The position numbers were made by a program, and so were the translations under genes. Under the pieces are notes generated by a model. It saw only the letters and a list, made by a program, of their open reading frames with translations. It did no database searches and was not told the DNA's origin. A stretch of DNA of 64,000 bases from Actinophytocola sp044466355 (GTDB taxonomy: Bacteria > Actinomycetota > Actinomycetes > Mycobacteriales > Pseudonocardiaceae): contig NZ_JBITMQ010000011.1 of NCBI RefSeq assembly GCF_044466355.1, forward strand, positions 186,001 to 250,000, read 5' to 3'. Positions 51,674-60,484 of this stretch are shown here, one piece after another (position 1 is the first letter of the stretch; each line of letters starts with the position of its first letter).

Positions 51674-52327
51674 ATGTCTTCCCGGCAGATGAAAGGGATC
51701 CTGGGCACCAAGCTCGGGATGACCCAGGTCTTCGACGAGAACAACCGGATCGTCCCGGTGACCGTCGTCAAGGCCGGACCGAACGTCGTCACCCAGATCC
51801 GTACCCAGGACAACGACGGGTACACCGCGGTGCAGCTGGCGTTCGGCGAGATCAAGCCCCGCAAGGTGAACAAGCCCGAGAAGGGCCACTTCGCGAAGGC
51901 GGGCGTCACGCCGCGGCGGTACCTCGCCGAGCTGCGCACCACCGACGCCGACAGCTACGAGCTCGGCCAGGAGATCACCGCCGAGGTGTTCGAGGCCGGC
52001 GCCGTGATCGACGCGACGGGCACCACCAAGGGCAAGGGCACCGCCGGTGTCATGAAGCGCCACGGCTTCAAGGGCCTCGGCGCCTCCCACGGCACGCAGC
52101 GCAAGCACCGTTCGCCCGGCTCCATCGGTGGCTGCGCCACCCCGGGCCGCGTGTTCAAGGGCCTGCGCATGGCCGGCCGCATGGGCCACGTGAAGGTCAC
52201 CACCCAGAACCTCACCGTCCACCGCGTGGACGCGGAGGACGGGCTCATCCTCCTCAAGGGTGCCGTTCCGGGCCCCAAGGGCGGCGTGGTGTTCCTCAAG
52301 ACCGCCGCGAAGGGTGATGTGAAGTGA
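51674..52327 (+). CDS. rplC: 50S ribosomal protein L3
   Basis: A 217-residue early-assembly protein near the peptidyl transferase centre. Starts MSSRQMKGILGTKLGMTQVFDE and has the KGFKGLGASHGTQRKHRSPGSIGGCATPGRV signature. Stop overlaps rplD as GTGA. Confidence 0.98.
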   Translation: MSSRQMKGILGTKLGMTQVFDENNRIVPVTVVKAGPNVVTQIRTQDNDGYTAVQLAFGEIKPRKVNKPEKGHFAKAGVTPRRYLAELRTTDADSYELGQEITAEVFEAGAVIDATGTTKGKGTAGVMKRHGFKGLGASHGTQRKHRSPGSIGGCATPGRVFKGLRMAGRMGHVKVTTQNLTVHRVDAEDGLILLKGAVPGPKGGVVFLKTAAKGDVK

Positions 52328-53022
52328 CTTCCGTCGAGGTGAAGACGCCCGAGGGCAAGACCGACGGTTCGGTCGACCTCCCCGCGGACATCTTCGACGT
52401 GCAGGCCAATGTCGCGCTGATGCACCAGGTGGTCGTCGCGCAGCAGGCCGCGGCCCGCCAGGGCACGCACGCCACGAAGACCCGCGGCGACGTCAGCGGT
52501 GGCGGCAAGAAGCCGTACCGCCAGAAGGGCACCGGCCGTGCGCGCCAGGGTTCGACCCGTGCGCCGCAGTTCGCGGGCGGTGGCATCGTCCACGGCCCGC
52601 AGCCGCGTGACTACACGCAGCGCGTCCCGAAGAAGATGAAGGCGGCCGCTCTGCGTGGCGCCCTCTCCGACCGGGCCCGCGCGGGCCAGGTGCACGTCGT
52701 CTCCGCGCTGGTCGACGGGGACACCCCGTCCACCAAGGCCGCGAAGAAGGCCCTGGCCGCGGCTTCCGAGGCCAAGAACCTGCTCGTCGTGATCACCCGC
52801 GACGACGAGGTCGGCCTGCTGTCGGTGCAGAACCTCTCGTACGTGCACTGGATCTGGGCCGACCAGCTCAACACCTACGACGTGCTCGTCAACGACGACG
52901 TGGTGTTCACCAAGGCCGCGCTGAGCGCCTTCCTGGAGGGCCCGGTCAAGGGCGGCTCCGCCAAGGCTGTCGCGCGCTCCAGCGAGGTCGCCAGCGACGT
53001 TGATGCGGAGGAGAGCAAGTGA
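52324..53022 (+). CDS. rplD: 50S ribosomal protein L4
   Basis: A 232-residue exit-tunnel protein. The tunnel loop segment TRGDVSGGGKKPYRQKGTGRARQGSTRAPQFAGGG (about 60-95) is intact. The C-terminus is extended with an Ser/Ala/Glu tail. GTG start overlaps rplC; stop overlaps rplW. Confidence 0.98.
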   Translation: MTSVEVKTPEGKTDGSVDLPADIFDVQANVALMHQVVVAQQAAARQGTHATKTRGDVSGGGKKPYRQKGTGRARQGSTRAPQFAGGGIVHGPQPRDYTQRVPKKMKAAALRGALSDRARAGQVHVVSALVDGDTPSTKAAKKALAAASEAKNLLVVITRDDEVGLLSVQNLSYVHWIWADQLNTYDVLVNDDVVFTKAALSAFLEGPVKGGSAKAVARSSEVASDVDAEESK

Positions 53023-53315
53023 TCCCCGACCCCCGCGACGTGCTGCTCGCGCCGGTGATCTCCGAGAAGTCCTACGGGCTCCTCGAGGAGAACAAGTACA
53101 CGTTCGTCGTCGCCCCGCACGCGAACAAGACCGAGATCAAGATCGCGGTCGAGAAGGTGTTCGGTGTGCAGGTGGTGAGCGTGAACACGCTGAACCGGAG
53201 CGGCAAGCGCAAGCGCACCCGCACCGGCTACGGCAAGCGCAAGGACACCAAGCGAGCGATCGTGACGCTGTCGGCCGAGAGCAAGCCGATCGAGATCTTC
53301 GGCGGACCGGCCTGA
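53019..53315 (+). CDS. rplW: 50S ribosomal protein L23
   Basis: A 98-residue tunnel-exit protein that docks trigger factor and SRP. Contains RDVLLAPVISEKSYGLLEENKYTFVV and VVSVNTLNRSGKRKRTRTGYGKRKDTKRAIVTL. GTG start overlaps rplD; rplB follows after 33 bases. Confidence 0.97.
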   Translation: MIPDPRDVLLAPVISEKSYGLLEENKYTFVVAPHANKTEIKIAVEKVFGVQVVSVNTLNRSGKRKRTRTGYGKRKDTKRAIVTLSAESKPIEIFGGPA

Positions 53316-53348
53316 GCCGGCGAGTAGAGACATAGGGACTGCGTAGAG

Positions 53349-54185
53349 ATGGGCATTCGCAAGTACAAGCCGACGACGCCAGGGCGTCGTGGGTCCAGCG
53401 TCTCCGACTTCGCCGAGATCACCCGGTCGGAGCCCGAGAAGTCGCTGATCCGGCCGCTGCACGGCCGCGGTGGCCGCAACGTGCACGGCAAGATCACCAC
53501 CCGCCACAAGGGTGGCGGTCACAAGCGGGCGTACCGGCTGATCGACTTCCGGCGCCACGACAAGGACGGCGTGCCGGCCAAGGTCGCGCACATCGAGTAC
53601 GACCCGAACCGGAGCGCGCGCATCGCGCTGTTGCACTACGCCGACGGCGAGAAGCGCTACATCCTCGCCCCGGACAAGATCAAGCAGGGCGACCGGATCG
53701 AGAACGGGCCGAGCGCGGACATCAAGCCGGGCAACGCCCTGCCGCTGCGCAACATCCCGGTCGGCACCGTGGTGCACGCCATCGAGCTGCGCCCGGGCGG
53801 CGGCGCCAAGATCGCCCGCTCGGCCGGTTCGCGCGTGCAGCTCGTCGCCAAGGAGGGTCCGTACGCCCAGCTGCGTATGCCCTCCGGCGAGATCCGGAAC
53901 GTGGACGTGCGCTGCCGCGCCACGGTCGGTGAGGTCGGCAACTCGGAGCACGCCAACATCAACTGGGGCAAGGCGGGCCGCATGCGGTGGAAGGGCAAGC
54001 GCCCGACCGTCCGCGGTGTCGCGATGAACCCGGTGGACCACCCGCACGGTGGTGGTGAGGGCAAGACCTCCGGTGGTCGCCACCCGGTGAACCCCGCGGG
54101 TAAGCCAGAAGGCCGTACCCGCCGCAAGGGCAAGGCCAGCGACCGGATGATCGTCCGTCGTCGCCGGACCGGCAAGAAGCGCTAA
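53349..54185 (+). CDS. rplB: 50S ribosomal protein L2
   Basis: A 278-residue protein essential for subunit association and peptidyl transfer. Begins MGIRKYKPTTPGRRGSSVSDF and has the C-terminal signature MNPVDHPHGGGEGKTSGGRHPVNPAGKPEG with its catalytically important His. Confidence 0.98.
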   Translation: MGIRKYKPTTPGRRGSSVSDFAEITRSEPEKSLIRPLHGRGGRNVHGKITTRHKGGGHKRAYRLIDFRRHDKDGVPAKVAHIEYDPNRSARIALLHYADGEKRYILAPDKIKQGDRIENGPSADIKPGNALPLRNIPVGTVVHAIELRPGGGAKIARSAGSRVQLVAKEGPYAQLRMPSGEIRNVDVRCRATVGEVGNSEHANINWGKAGRMRWKGKRPTVRGVAMNPVDHPHGGGEGKTSGGRHPVNPAGKPEGRTRRKGKASDRMIVRRRRTGKKR

Positions 54186-54204
54186 GAGCAGGAGGGAGTG
54201 ACAG

Positions 54205-54486
54205 ATGCCTAGGAGTTTGAAGAAGGGCCCGTTCGTCGACGACCACCTGCTCAAGAAGGTGGACGCGCTCAACGAGTCTGGCAAGAAGACCGTCATCAAG
54301 ACGTGGTCGCGCCGCTCGACGATCATCCCGGACATGCTGGGCCACACGATCGCGGTGCACGACGGCCGCAAGCACGTGCCGGTCTTCATCTCGGAGTCGA
54401 TGGTCGGCCACAAGCTGGGCGAGTTCGCCCCGACGCGGACCTTCAAGGGCCACGTCAAGGACGACCGCAAGGCGCGCAGGCGCTAA
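54205..54486 (+). CDS. rpsS: 30S ribosomal protein S19
   Basis: A 93-residue protein of the 30S head. Begins MPRSLKKGPFVDDHLLKKVD and has HDGRKHVPVFISESMVGHKLGEFAPTRTF. Preceded by GCAGGAGG; rplV starts 20 bases after the stop. Confidence 0.98.
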   Translation: MPRSLKKGPFVDDHLLKKVDALNESGKKTVIKTWSRRSTIIPDMLGHTIAVHDGRKHVPVFISESMVGHKLGEFAPTRTFKGHVKDDRKARRR

Positions 54487-54505
54487 GGACGAAGGAGTTA
54501 AAGCG

Positions 54506-54937
54506 ATGAGTGACGAGAACGTCGCGGTGGAAGAGCTTCCGCGCGCGATCGCTCGGGCTCGCTACGTCCGCGCCACGCCGATGAAGGTGCGCCGGGTGGT
54601 CGAGCTGATCAAGGGCCGCAGCGCCGAGGAAGCCCTCGCCGTGCTCCGGTTCGCTCCGCAGTCCGCGAGCGACCCGGTGGCGAAGGTGCTGGCGAGCGCC
54701 GTGGCCAACGCCGAGAACAACCTGGACCTCGACCCGGACACGCTCTGGGTCAGCCAGGCCTACGTGGACGAGGGCCCGACCCTCAAGCGGTTCCGCCCGC
54801 GGGCCCAGGGCCGCGCGTACCGGATCCGCAAGCGGACCAGCCACATCACCGTCGAGGTGGAGTCGCGGCCGAAGGCGGAGCCGAAGAAGGCGGCTGCCAA
54901 GAGCCGTAAGTCCAGTGCGAAGAGGAGTGCCAGCTAG
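54506..54937 (+). CDS. rplV: 50S ribosomal protein L22
   Basis: A 143-residue tunnel-constriction protein. YVRATPMKVRRVVELIKGRSAEEALAVLRF and AYVDEGPTLKRFRPRAQGRAYRIRKRTSHITV are present. The C-terminus carries an extra Lys/Ala/Ser-rich tail. Stop shares a base with rpsC's GTG. Confidence 0.98.
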   Translation: MSDENVAVEELPRAIARARYVRATPMKVRRVVELIKGRSAEEALAVLRFAPQSASDPVAKVLASAVANAENNLDLDPDTLWVSQAYVDEGPTLKRFRPRAQGRAYRIRKRTSHITVEVESRPKAEPKKAAAKSRKSSAKRSAS

Positions 54938-55800
54938 TGGGTCAGAAGATCAACCCGCACGGCTTCCGGCTCGGGATCACCACTGACTGGAAGTCCCGCT
55001 GGTATGCCGACAAGCAGTACGCGGAGTACGTGGCGGAGGACGTGAAGATCCGTCGTCTGCTGTCCAAGGGCATGGAGCGCGCCGGTATCTCGAAGGTGGA
55101 GATCGAGCGCACCCGTGACCGGGTCCGCGTCGACATCCACACCGCCCGTCCGGGCATCGTCATCGGCCGCCGCGGCGCCGAGGCCGACCGGATCCGCGGC
55201 GAGCTCGAGAAGCTGTCGGGCAAGCAGGTACAGCTGAACATCCTCGAGGTCAAGAACCCCGAGGCCGACGCCCAGCTGGTCGCGCAGGTGACCGCTGAGC
55301 AGCTGTCCAACCGCGTGTCCTTCCGCCGCGCGATGCGCAAGGCCATCCAGTCGGCCATGCGCAGCCCGCAGGTCAAGGGCATCCGCGTGCAGTGTGGCGG
55401 CCGCCTCGGCGGCGCCGAGATGTCCCGCTCCGAGCACTACCGCGAGGGCCGGGTGCCGCTGCACACGCTGCGTGCCGACATCGACTACGGCTTCTTCGAG
55501 GCCCGCACGACCTTCGGCCGGATCGGCGTGAAGGTGTGGATCTACAAGGGTGACGTCGTCGGCGGCCGCCGTGAGGTCGAGGCTCGCAGCCAGGCCCCGG
55601 CCGAGCGCGCGCCGCGCCGGGAGCGGCCCACCAGGGCGCGTCGTTCCGGTTCGTCGGGCACCACCGCGACCAGCACCGAGGCCGGCCGTGCCGCTGCCGA
55701 GGCGACCACGCCGGCATCGGCGCCAGCAGAGCAGGCCGAGCCGCAGACCCCGTCGGTGAACGGGAGCGGCGAGGCCCAGACGACCAACGGGGAGGGCTGA
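54937..55800 (+). CDS. rpsC: 30S ribosomal protein S3
   Basis: A 287-residue mRNA-entry-channel protein. The KH domain (about 38-107) has RPGIVIGRRGAEADRIRGEL; the C-terminal domain has GRLGGAEMSRSEHYREGRVPLHTLRADIDYGF. After about residue 215 comes an Ala/Pro/Thr-rich extension of ~70 residues, longer than the E. coli protein and likely disordered. GTG start overlaps rplV. Confidence 0.98.
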   Translation: MGQKINPHGFRLGITTDWKSRWYADKQYAEYVAEDVKIRRLLSKGMERAGISKVEIERTRDRVRVDIHTARPGIVIGRRGAEADRIRGELEKLSGKQVQLNILEVKNPEADAQLVAQVTAEQLSNRVSFRRAMRKAIQSAMRSPQVKGIRVQCGGRLGGAEMSRSEHYREGRVPLHTLRADIDYGFFEARTTFGRIGVKVWIYKGDVVGGRREVEARSQAPAERAPRRERPTRARRSGSSGTTATSTEAGRAAAEATTPASAPAEQAEPQTPSVNGSGEAQTTNGEG

Positions 55801-55803
55801 GCA

Positions 55804-56223
55804 GTGCTCATCCCACGCAAGGTCAGGCACCGCAAGCAGCACCACCCGAAGCGGGCGGGCGCTGCGAAGGGCGGCACCAAGGTCACCTTCGGTGAGTTTG
55901 GTATCCAGGCGCTTCAGCCTGCCTACGTGACCAACCGGCAGATCGAGTCCGCTCGTATCGCCATCAACCGGCACATCCGTCGTGGCGGCAAGGTCTGGAT
56001 CAACATCTTCCCGGACCGCCCGCTGACGAAGAAGCCCGCCGAGACCCGCATGGGTTCCGGTAAGGGTTCGCCGGAGTACTGGATCGCGAACGTCAAGCCG
56101 GGCCGGGTCATGTTCGAGCTGAGCTTCCCGAACGAGGCGGTCGCGCGCGCGGCGCTCACGAGGGCGATCCACAAGCTCCCGATGAAGTGCCGCATCGTCA
56201 CGCGTGAAGGTGGTGACTTCTGA
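55804..56223 (+). CDS. rplP: 50S ribosomal protein L16
   Basis: A 139-residue protein near the A-site. Begins with LIPRKVRHRKQHHP and has GGKVWINIFPDRPLTKKPAETRMGSGKGSPEYWIANVKPGRVMFE. GTG start; stop overlaps rpmC as TGATG. Confidence 0.98.
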   Translation: MLIPRKVRHRKQHHPKRAGAAKGGTKVTFGEFGIQALQPAYVTNRQIESARIAINRHIRRGGKVWINIFPDRPLTKKPAETRMGSGKGSPEYWIANVKPGRVMFELSFPNEAVARAALTRAIHKLPMKCRIVTREGGDF

Positions 56224-56471
56224 TGGCCGCTGGTACGCAGGCGTCCGAGCTCCGTGAGCTGAACGACGAGGAGCTGGTCCTCCGCCTCCGCGAGGCGAAG
56301 GAGGAGCTGTTCAACCTCCGGTTCCAGATGGCGACCGGTCAGATGGACAACAACCGCCGCCTTCGGACGGTCCGGCACGACATCGCCCGGATCTACACCG
56401 TGATGCGCGAGCGCGAACTGGGCCTGTCGATCTCCCCCGACGAGGTTCCGAGTGGTGAGGGTGCCGCATGA
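56223..56471 (+). CDS. rpmC: 50S ribosomal protein L29
   Basis: An 82-residue protein at the tunnel exit. ELNDEELVLRLREAKEELFNLRFQMATGQMDNNRRLRTVRHDIARIYTVMRERE is diagnostic. Stop overlaps rpsQ as ATGA. Confidence 0.97.
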   Translation: MAAGTQASELRELNDEELVLRLREAKEELFNLRFQMATGQMDNNRRLRTVRHDIARIYTVMRERELGLSISPDEVPSGEGAA

Positions 56472-56749
56472 GTGAGACGACAGAGACGCAGAGCAAGCCG
56501 CGCGGCCGCCGCAAGGTCCGCGAGGGCCTGGTCGTGTCGGACAAGATGGACAAGACGATCGTGGTCGCGCTCGAGGACCGCAAGAAGCACCCGCTCTACG
56601 GCAAGGTCATGCGCTCCACGACCAAGGTCAAGGCGCACGACGAGGAGAACTCGGCTGGTGTCGGCGACCGCGTGCTGCTGATGGAGACCCGCCCGCTCTC
56701 GGCGACCAAGCGCTGGCGGCTGGTGGAGATCTTGGAGAGGGCAAAGTGA
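56468..56749 (+). CDS. rpsQ: 30S ribosomal protein S17
   Basis: A 93-residue protein. An N-terminal extension rich in Thr/Lys/Arg precedes RKVREGLVVSDKMDKTIVVALEDRKKHPLYGKVMRSTTKVKAHDEEN. The end RPLSATKRWRLVEILERAK is typical. GTGA overlap with rplN. Confidence 0.97.
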   Translation: MSETTETQSKPRGRRKVREGLVVSDKMDKTIVVALEDRKKHPLYGKVMRSTTKVKAHDEENSAGVGDRVLLMETRPLSATKRWRLVEILERAK

Positions 56750-57114
56750 TCCAGCAGGAATCGCGACTGCGCGTCGCCGACAACACGGGTGCGAAGGAGA
56801 TCCTCTGCATCCGGGTTCTCGGCGGGTCCGCGCGTCGCTACGCGGGCATCGGCGACATCATCGTCGCGACCGTGAAGGATGCGATCCCCGGCGCTGGTGT
56901 GAAGAAGGGCGACGTCGTCAAGGCCGTCATCGTCCGGACCACCAAGGAGAAGCGCCGGCCGGACGGTTCCTACATCCGGTTCGACGAGAACGCCGCCGTG
57001 CTGATCAAGCAGGACAACGAGCCGCGCGGGACGCGCATCTTCGGTCCGGTCGGTCGCGAGCTGCGCGACAAGAAGTTCATGAAGATCATCTCGCTGGCTC
57101 CGGAGGTGCTCTGA
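56746..57114 (+). CDS. rplN: 50S ribosomal protein L14
   Basis: A 122-residue protein at the subunit interface. Begins MIQQESRLRVADNTGAKEILCIRVLGGS and contains GDIIVATVKDAIPGAGVKKGDVVKAVIVRT. GTG start; rplX follows after one base. First gene of the classical spc group. Confidence 0.98.
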   Translation: MIQQESRLRVADNTGAKEILCIRVLGGSARRYAGIGDIIVATVKDAIPGAGVKKGDVVKAVIVRTTKEKRRPDGSYIRFDENAAVLIKQDNEPRGTRIFGPVGRELRDKKFMKIISLAPEVL

Positions 57115-57115
57115 C

Positions 57116-57430
57116 ATGAAGGTCAAGAAGGGTGACACGGTCGTCGTCATCGCGGGCAAGGACAAGGGCGCCAAGGGCAAGGTCATCCAGGCCTACCCCG
57201 ACCGCGGCAAGGTCCTCGTCGAGGGCGTCAACCGGATCAAGAAGCACACCCGGATCAGCCAGACGCAGCGTGGCGCCCAGTCGGGCGGGATCGTCACCCA
57301 GGAGGCGGCGATCGACGTGAGCAACGTGATGATCGTCGGCGACGACGGCAAGCCCACCCGGGTCGGCTACAAGTTCGACGAGGACGGCCGCAAGGTCCGG
57401 ATCTCGCGCCGTACCGGGAAGGAGATCTGA
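57116..57430 (+). CDS. rplX: 50S ribosomal protein L24
   Basis: A 104-residue KOW-domain protein that initiates 50S assembly: KVKKGDTVVVIAGKDKGAKGKVIQAYPDRGKVLVEGVNRIKKHTR. Stop overlaps rplE as TGATG. Confidence 0.98.
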   Translation: MKVKKGDTVVVIAGKDKGAKGKVIQAYPDRGKVLVEGVNRIKKHTRISQTQRGAQSGGIVTQEAAIDVSNVMIVGDDGKPTRVGYKFDEDGRKVRISRRTGKEI

Positions 57431-57993
57431 TGACCACCGCGGAGAAGATCGTTCCGCGCCTCAAGACCCGGTACCGCGAGGAGATCGTGGCCGGGCTCAA
57501 GGAGGAGTTCACCTACGACAACGCGATGCAGGTGCCCCGCGTCGTCAAGGTCGTGGTGAACATGGGCGTCGGCGACGCCGCCCGTGACGGCAAGCTGATC
57601 GAGGGCGCGCTGCGCGACCTCTCGCTGATCACCGGTCAGAAGCCGCAGATGCGGCGGGCGACCAAGTCCATCGCGCAGTTCAAGCTGCGCGAGGGCATGC
57701 CGATCGGCGCGAAGGTGACCCTGCGCGGCGACCGCATGTGGGAGTTCCTGGACCGGCTGCTGACCATCGCGCTGCCGCGTATCCGCGACTTCCGCGGCCT
57801 GTCGCCGAAGCAGTTCGACGGCAACGGCAACTACACGTTCGGTCTCAACGAGCAGTCGATGTTCCACGAGATCAACCCGGACGCGATCGACCGCCCTCGG
57901 GGTATGGACATCACCGTCGTCACCACCGCGACCAACAACGAGGAAGGCCGGGCGCTGCTGCGGCGGCTGGGCTTCCCGTTCAAGGAGAACTGA
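57430..57993 (+). CDS. rplE: 50S ribosomal protein L5
   Basis: A 187-residue 5S-rRNA-binding protein. VPRVVKVVVNMGVGDAARDGKLIEGALRDLSLITGQKP and LPRIRDFRGLSPKQFDGNGNYTFGLNEQ are present. Followed by rpsZ after four bases. Confidence 0.98.
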   Translation: MTTAEKIVPRLKTRYREEIVAGLKEEFTYDNAMQVPRVVKVVVNMGVGDAARDGKLIEGALRDLSLITGQKPQMRRATKSIAQFKLREGMPIGAKVTLRGDRMWEFLDRLLTIALPRIRDFRGLSPKQFDGNGNYTFGLNEQSMFHEINPDAIDRPRGMDITVVTTATNNEEGRALLRRLGFPFKEN

Positions 57994-57997
57994 GCGC

Positions 57998-58183
57998 ATG
58001 GCCAAGAAAGCTCTGGTTCACAAGGCCGCGCAGAAGCCGAAGTACGCGGTGCGGGCCTACACCCGTTGCCAGCGTTGCGGTCGCCCCCGTTCGGTGTTCC
58101 GCAAGTTCGGCCTCTGCCGTGTCTGCCTGCGGGAGATGGCCCACCGCGGCGAGCTCCCCGGCGTGAACAAGTCCAGCTGGTAA
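57998..58183 (+). CDS. rpsZ: 30S ribosomal protein S14 type Z (zinc-binding)
   Basis: A 61-residue short S14. Four cysteines in CQRCGRPRSVFRKFGLCRVCLRE form the zinc site, marking the C+ form like L33 in this window. The end REMAHRGELPGVNKSSW is typical. Confidence 0.97.
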   Translation: MAKKALVHKAAQKPKYAVRAYTRCQRCGRPRSVFRKFGLCRVCLREMAHRGELPGVNKSSW

Positions 58184-58257
58184 TTCCAACCAGGCATATC
58201 CATCCCGCCACAGGCCCGGTCCACGGGAACCATGGCGAGAAAGGTTGACAGGTCACC

Positions 58258-58656
58258 ATGACGATGACCGACCCGATCGCAGACTTCTTGACCCGTCTGC
58301 GCAACGCCAACTCGGCGTACCACGACGAGGTCGTGCTGCCGCACTCCAAGCTGAAGGCCAACATCGCGGAGATCCTCAAGCGCGAGGGTTACATCTCGGG
58401 CTACCGCGACGAGGACGGCGAGAAGGGCAAGAACCTCGTCGTCGAGCTCAAGTACGGCCCGAACCGGGAGCGCAGCATCGCCGGTCTGCGCCGGGTTTCC
58501 AAGCCCGGCCTTCGGGTGTACGCGAAGTCGACCAACCTGCCCAAGGTGCTCGGCGGCCTCGGCGTGGCGATCATCTCCACGTCCGCGGGTCTGCTGACGG
58601 ACCGTCAGGCCGGCAAGCAGAAGATGGGCGGGGAAGTCCTCGCCTACGTCTGGTAG
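58258..58656 (+). CDS. rpsH: 30S ribosomal protein S8
   Basis: A 132-residue primary 16S-binding protein and known regulator of spc operons. Begins MTMTDPIADFLTRLRNANSAYHD and has ISTSAGLLTDRQAGKQKMGGEVLAYVW. A 74-base gap with GAGAAAGG separates it from rpsZ. Confidence 0.98.
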   Translation: MTMTDPIADFLTRLRNANSAYHDEVVLPHSKLKANIAEILKREGYISGYRDEDGEKGKNLVVELKYGPNRERSIAGLRRVSKPGLRVYAKSTNLPKVLGGLGVAIISTSAGLLTDRQAGKQKMGGEVLAYVW

Positions 58657-58674
58657 CGGGAAGGGGAGTAGTAG

Positions 58675-59211
58675 ATGTCTCGCATCGGTAAGCTGCCGAT
58701 CCCCGTCCCGGCCAACGTGGACGTGAAGATCGACGGCCAGCAGGTCAGCGTGAAGGGGCCCAAGGGCACCCTGTCGCACACGGTCGCCGAGCCGATCGTC
58801 GTCGAGCGCGGCGAGGGTGTCCTCGAGGTCAAGCGCCCCGACGACGAGCGCCGCAACCGCGCGCTGCACGGCCTGACCCGGTCACTGGTGAACAACCTGG
58901 TCGTCGGTGTGACCGAGGGCTACGAGAAGAAGCTCGAGATCCACGGCGTCGGTTACCGCGTCCAGCTCAAGGGCTCGGACCTGGAGTTCTCGCTCGGGTT
59001 CAGCCACCCGGTCAAGGTCACGCCGCCGGAGGGCATCACCTTCGCGGTCGAGGCGCCGACCCGGTTCTCCGTGCAGGGGATCGACAAGCAGCGGGTCGGC
59101 GAGGTCGCCGCGAACATCCGCAAGCTGCGCAAGCCCGACCCGTACAAGGGCAAGGGCGTGCGGTACGCGGGCGAGAAGATCCGCCGCAAGGTCGGAAAGA
59201 CGGGTAAGTGA
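58675..59211 (+). CDS. rplF: 50S ribosomal protein L6
   Basis: A 178-residue protein by the sarcin-ricin loop. SRIGKLPIPVPANVDVKIDGQQVSVKGPKGTLSH and the C-terminal RKPDPYKGKGVRYAGEKIRRKVGKTGK are diagnostic. Confidence 0.98.
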   Translation: MSRIGKLPIPVPANVDVKIDGQQVSVKGPKGTLSHTVAEPIVVERGEGVLEVKRPDDERRNRALHGLTRSLVNNLVVGVTEGYEKKLEIHGVGYRVQLKGSDLEFSLGFSHPVKVTPPEGITFAVEAPTRFSVQGIDKQRVGEVAANIRKLRKPDPYKGKGVRYAGEKIRRKVGKTGK

Positions 59212-59213
59212 TC

Positions 59214-59618
59214 ATGAGCGAAGCGACTGTTACCAAGCGCCGCAAGCCGCTGGGCAAGGACATCTCGACGCGTCGCCGGGTCTCCAAGGCCCGTCGCCAC
59301 TTCCGGGTCCGCCGGAAGGTCGCCGGCACGACCGAGCGGCCGCGCCTGTCGATCACGAAGTCCTCGCGGCACATCGTGGCGCAGCTCGTCGACGACTCGG
59401 TGGGCAAGACCATCGCGTCGGCGTCCACCCTCGAGGCGGACGTGCGCGCGCTGGACGGCGACAAGAAGGCCCGCGCGGCCAAGGTCGGCCAGCTGGTCGC
59501 CGACCGCGCGAAGAACGCCGGTGTCACCAAGATCGTGTTCGACCGCGGTGGCAACGACTACCACGGCCGGATCGCGGCTCTCGCCGACGCGGCCCGCGAA
59601 GCCGGGCTGGAGTTCTGA
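59214..59618 (+). CDS. rplR: 50S ribosomal protein L18
   Basis: A 134-residue 5S-rRNA-binding protein. RRVSKARRHFRVRRKVAGTTERPRLSITKSSRHIVAQLVDD and KIVFDRGGNDYHGRIAALADAAREAGLEF are typical. ATG at 59214 is preferred; GTG at 59208, overlapping the rplF stop, is possible. Confidence 0.97.
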   Translation: MSEATVTKRRKPLGKDISTRRRVSKARRHFRVRRKVAGTTERPRLSITKSSRHIVAQLVDDSVGKTIASASTLEADVRALDGDKKARAAKVGQLVADRAKNAGVTKIVFDRGGNDYHGRIAALADAAREAGLEF

Positions 59619-59649
59619 TGAAGTACATGCACACGGGAAGGATCGCCTG

Positions 59650-60294
59650 ATGCCGGGACGTTCACGGCAATTCGGCGGCGGCCAGCAGGGCGGCCAGGGC
59701 GGTGACCGCGACAACCGTGGTGACCGCCGGGACCGCAGGGACCGTCGCGATGGGGGCCGTGGCGGGGCGGCCCAGGACAAGACCCCGCACCTCGAGCGCG
59801 TGGTGGCCATCAACCGGGTCGCCAAGGTCGTGAAGGGTGGTCGCCGCTTCAGCTTCACCGCGCTGGTCGTGGTGGGCGACGGCGACGGCATGGTCGGTGT
59901 CGGCTACGGCAAGGCCAAGGAGGTGCCGGCCGCGATCGCCAAGGGCGTTGAAGAGGCGAAGAAGAACTTCTTCAAGGTTCCGCGCATCGCGGGCACCATC
60001 CCGCACCCGATCCAGGGCGAGCGTGCCGCCGGTGTCGTGCTCCTGCGTCCGGCCTCCGCCGGTACCGGCGTCATCGCCGGTGGCCCGGTGCGTGCCGTGC
60101 TGGAGTGCGCCGGTGTCCACGACGTGCTGTCGAAGTCGCTCGGCAGCGACAACGCGATCAACATCGTGCACGCCACGGTGGCCGCGCTGAAGGGTCTGCA
60201 GCGTCCGGAGGAGGTGGCCGCTCGCCGCGGCCTGCCGCTCGAGGACGTGGCCCCGGCCGGCATGCTGCGGGCGCGCGCGGGGCAGGGGGCGTGA
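59650..60294 (+). CDS. rpsE: 30S ribosomal protein S5
   Basis: A 214-residue accuracy protein. A low-complexity N-terminal extension of ~35 residues is rich in Gly, Gln, Arg and Asp with RRDRRDRRD repeats. The core then begins LERVVAINRVAKVVKGGRRFSFTALVVVGDGDGMVG. ATG at 59650 is chosen because only from here is the frame protein-like. Confidence 0.97.
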   Translation: MPGRSRQFGGGQQGGQGGDRDNRGDRRDRRDRRDGGRGGAAQDKTPHLERVVAINRVAKVVKGGRRFSFTALVVVGDGDGMVGVGYGKAKEVPAAIAKGVEEAKKNFFKVPRIAGTIPHPIQGERAAGVVLLRPASAGTGVIAGGPVRAVLECAGVHDVLSKSLGSDNAINIVHATVAALKGLQRPEEVAARRGLPLEDVAPAGMLRARAGQGA

Positions 60295-60298
60295 GGAC

Positions 60299-60484
60299 AT
60301 GGCTCAGCTCAAGGTGACCCAGGTCCGCAGCGTCATCGGGACCAAGCGCAACCACCGGGAGTCGCTGCGCACGCTCGGGCTGCGGAAGATCCGCCAGTCC
60401 ACCGTGCGTGAGGACACCCCCGAGGTCCGCGGCCTGATCCACACCGTCCGTCACCTGGTGACGGTCGAGGAGGTCGAAGACTGA
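60299..60484 (+). CDS. rpmD: 50S ribosomal protein L30
   Basis: A 61-residue protein: LKVTQVRSVIGTKRNHRESLRTLGLRKIRQSTVREDTPEVRGLIHTVRHLVTVEE. Stop overlaps rplO as TGATG. Confidence 0.97.
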   Translation: MAQLKVTQVRSVIGTKRNHRESLRTLGLRKIRQSTVREDTPEVRGLIHTVRHLVTVEEVED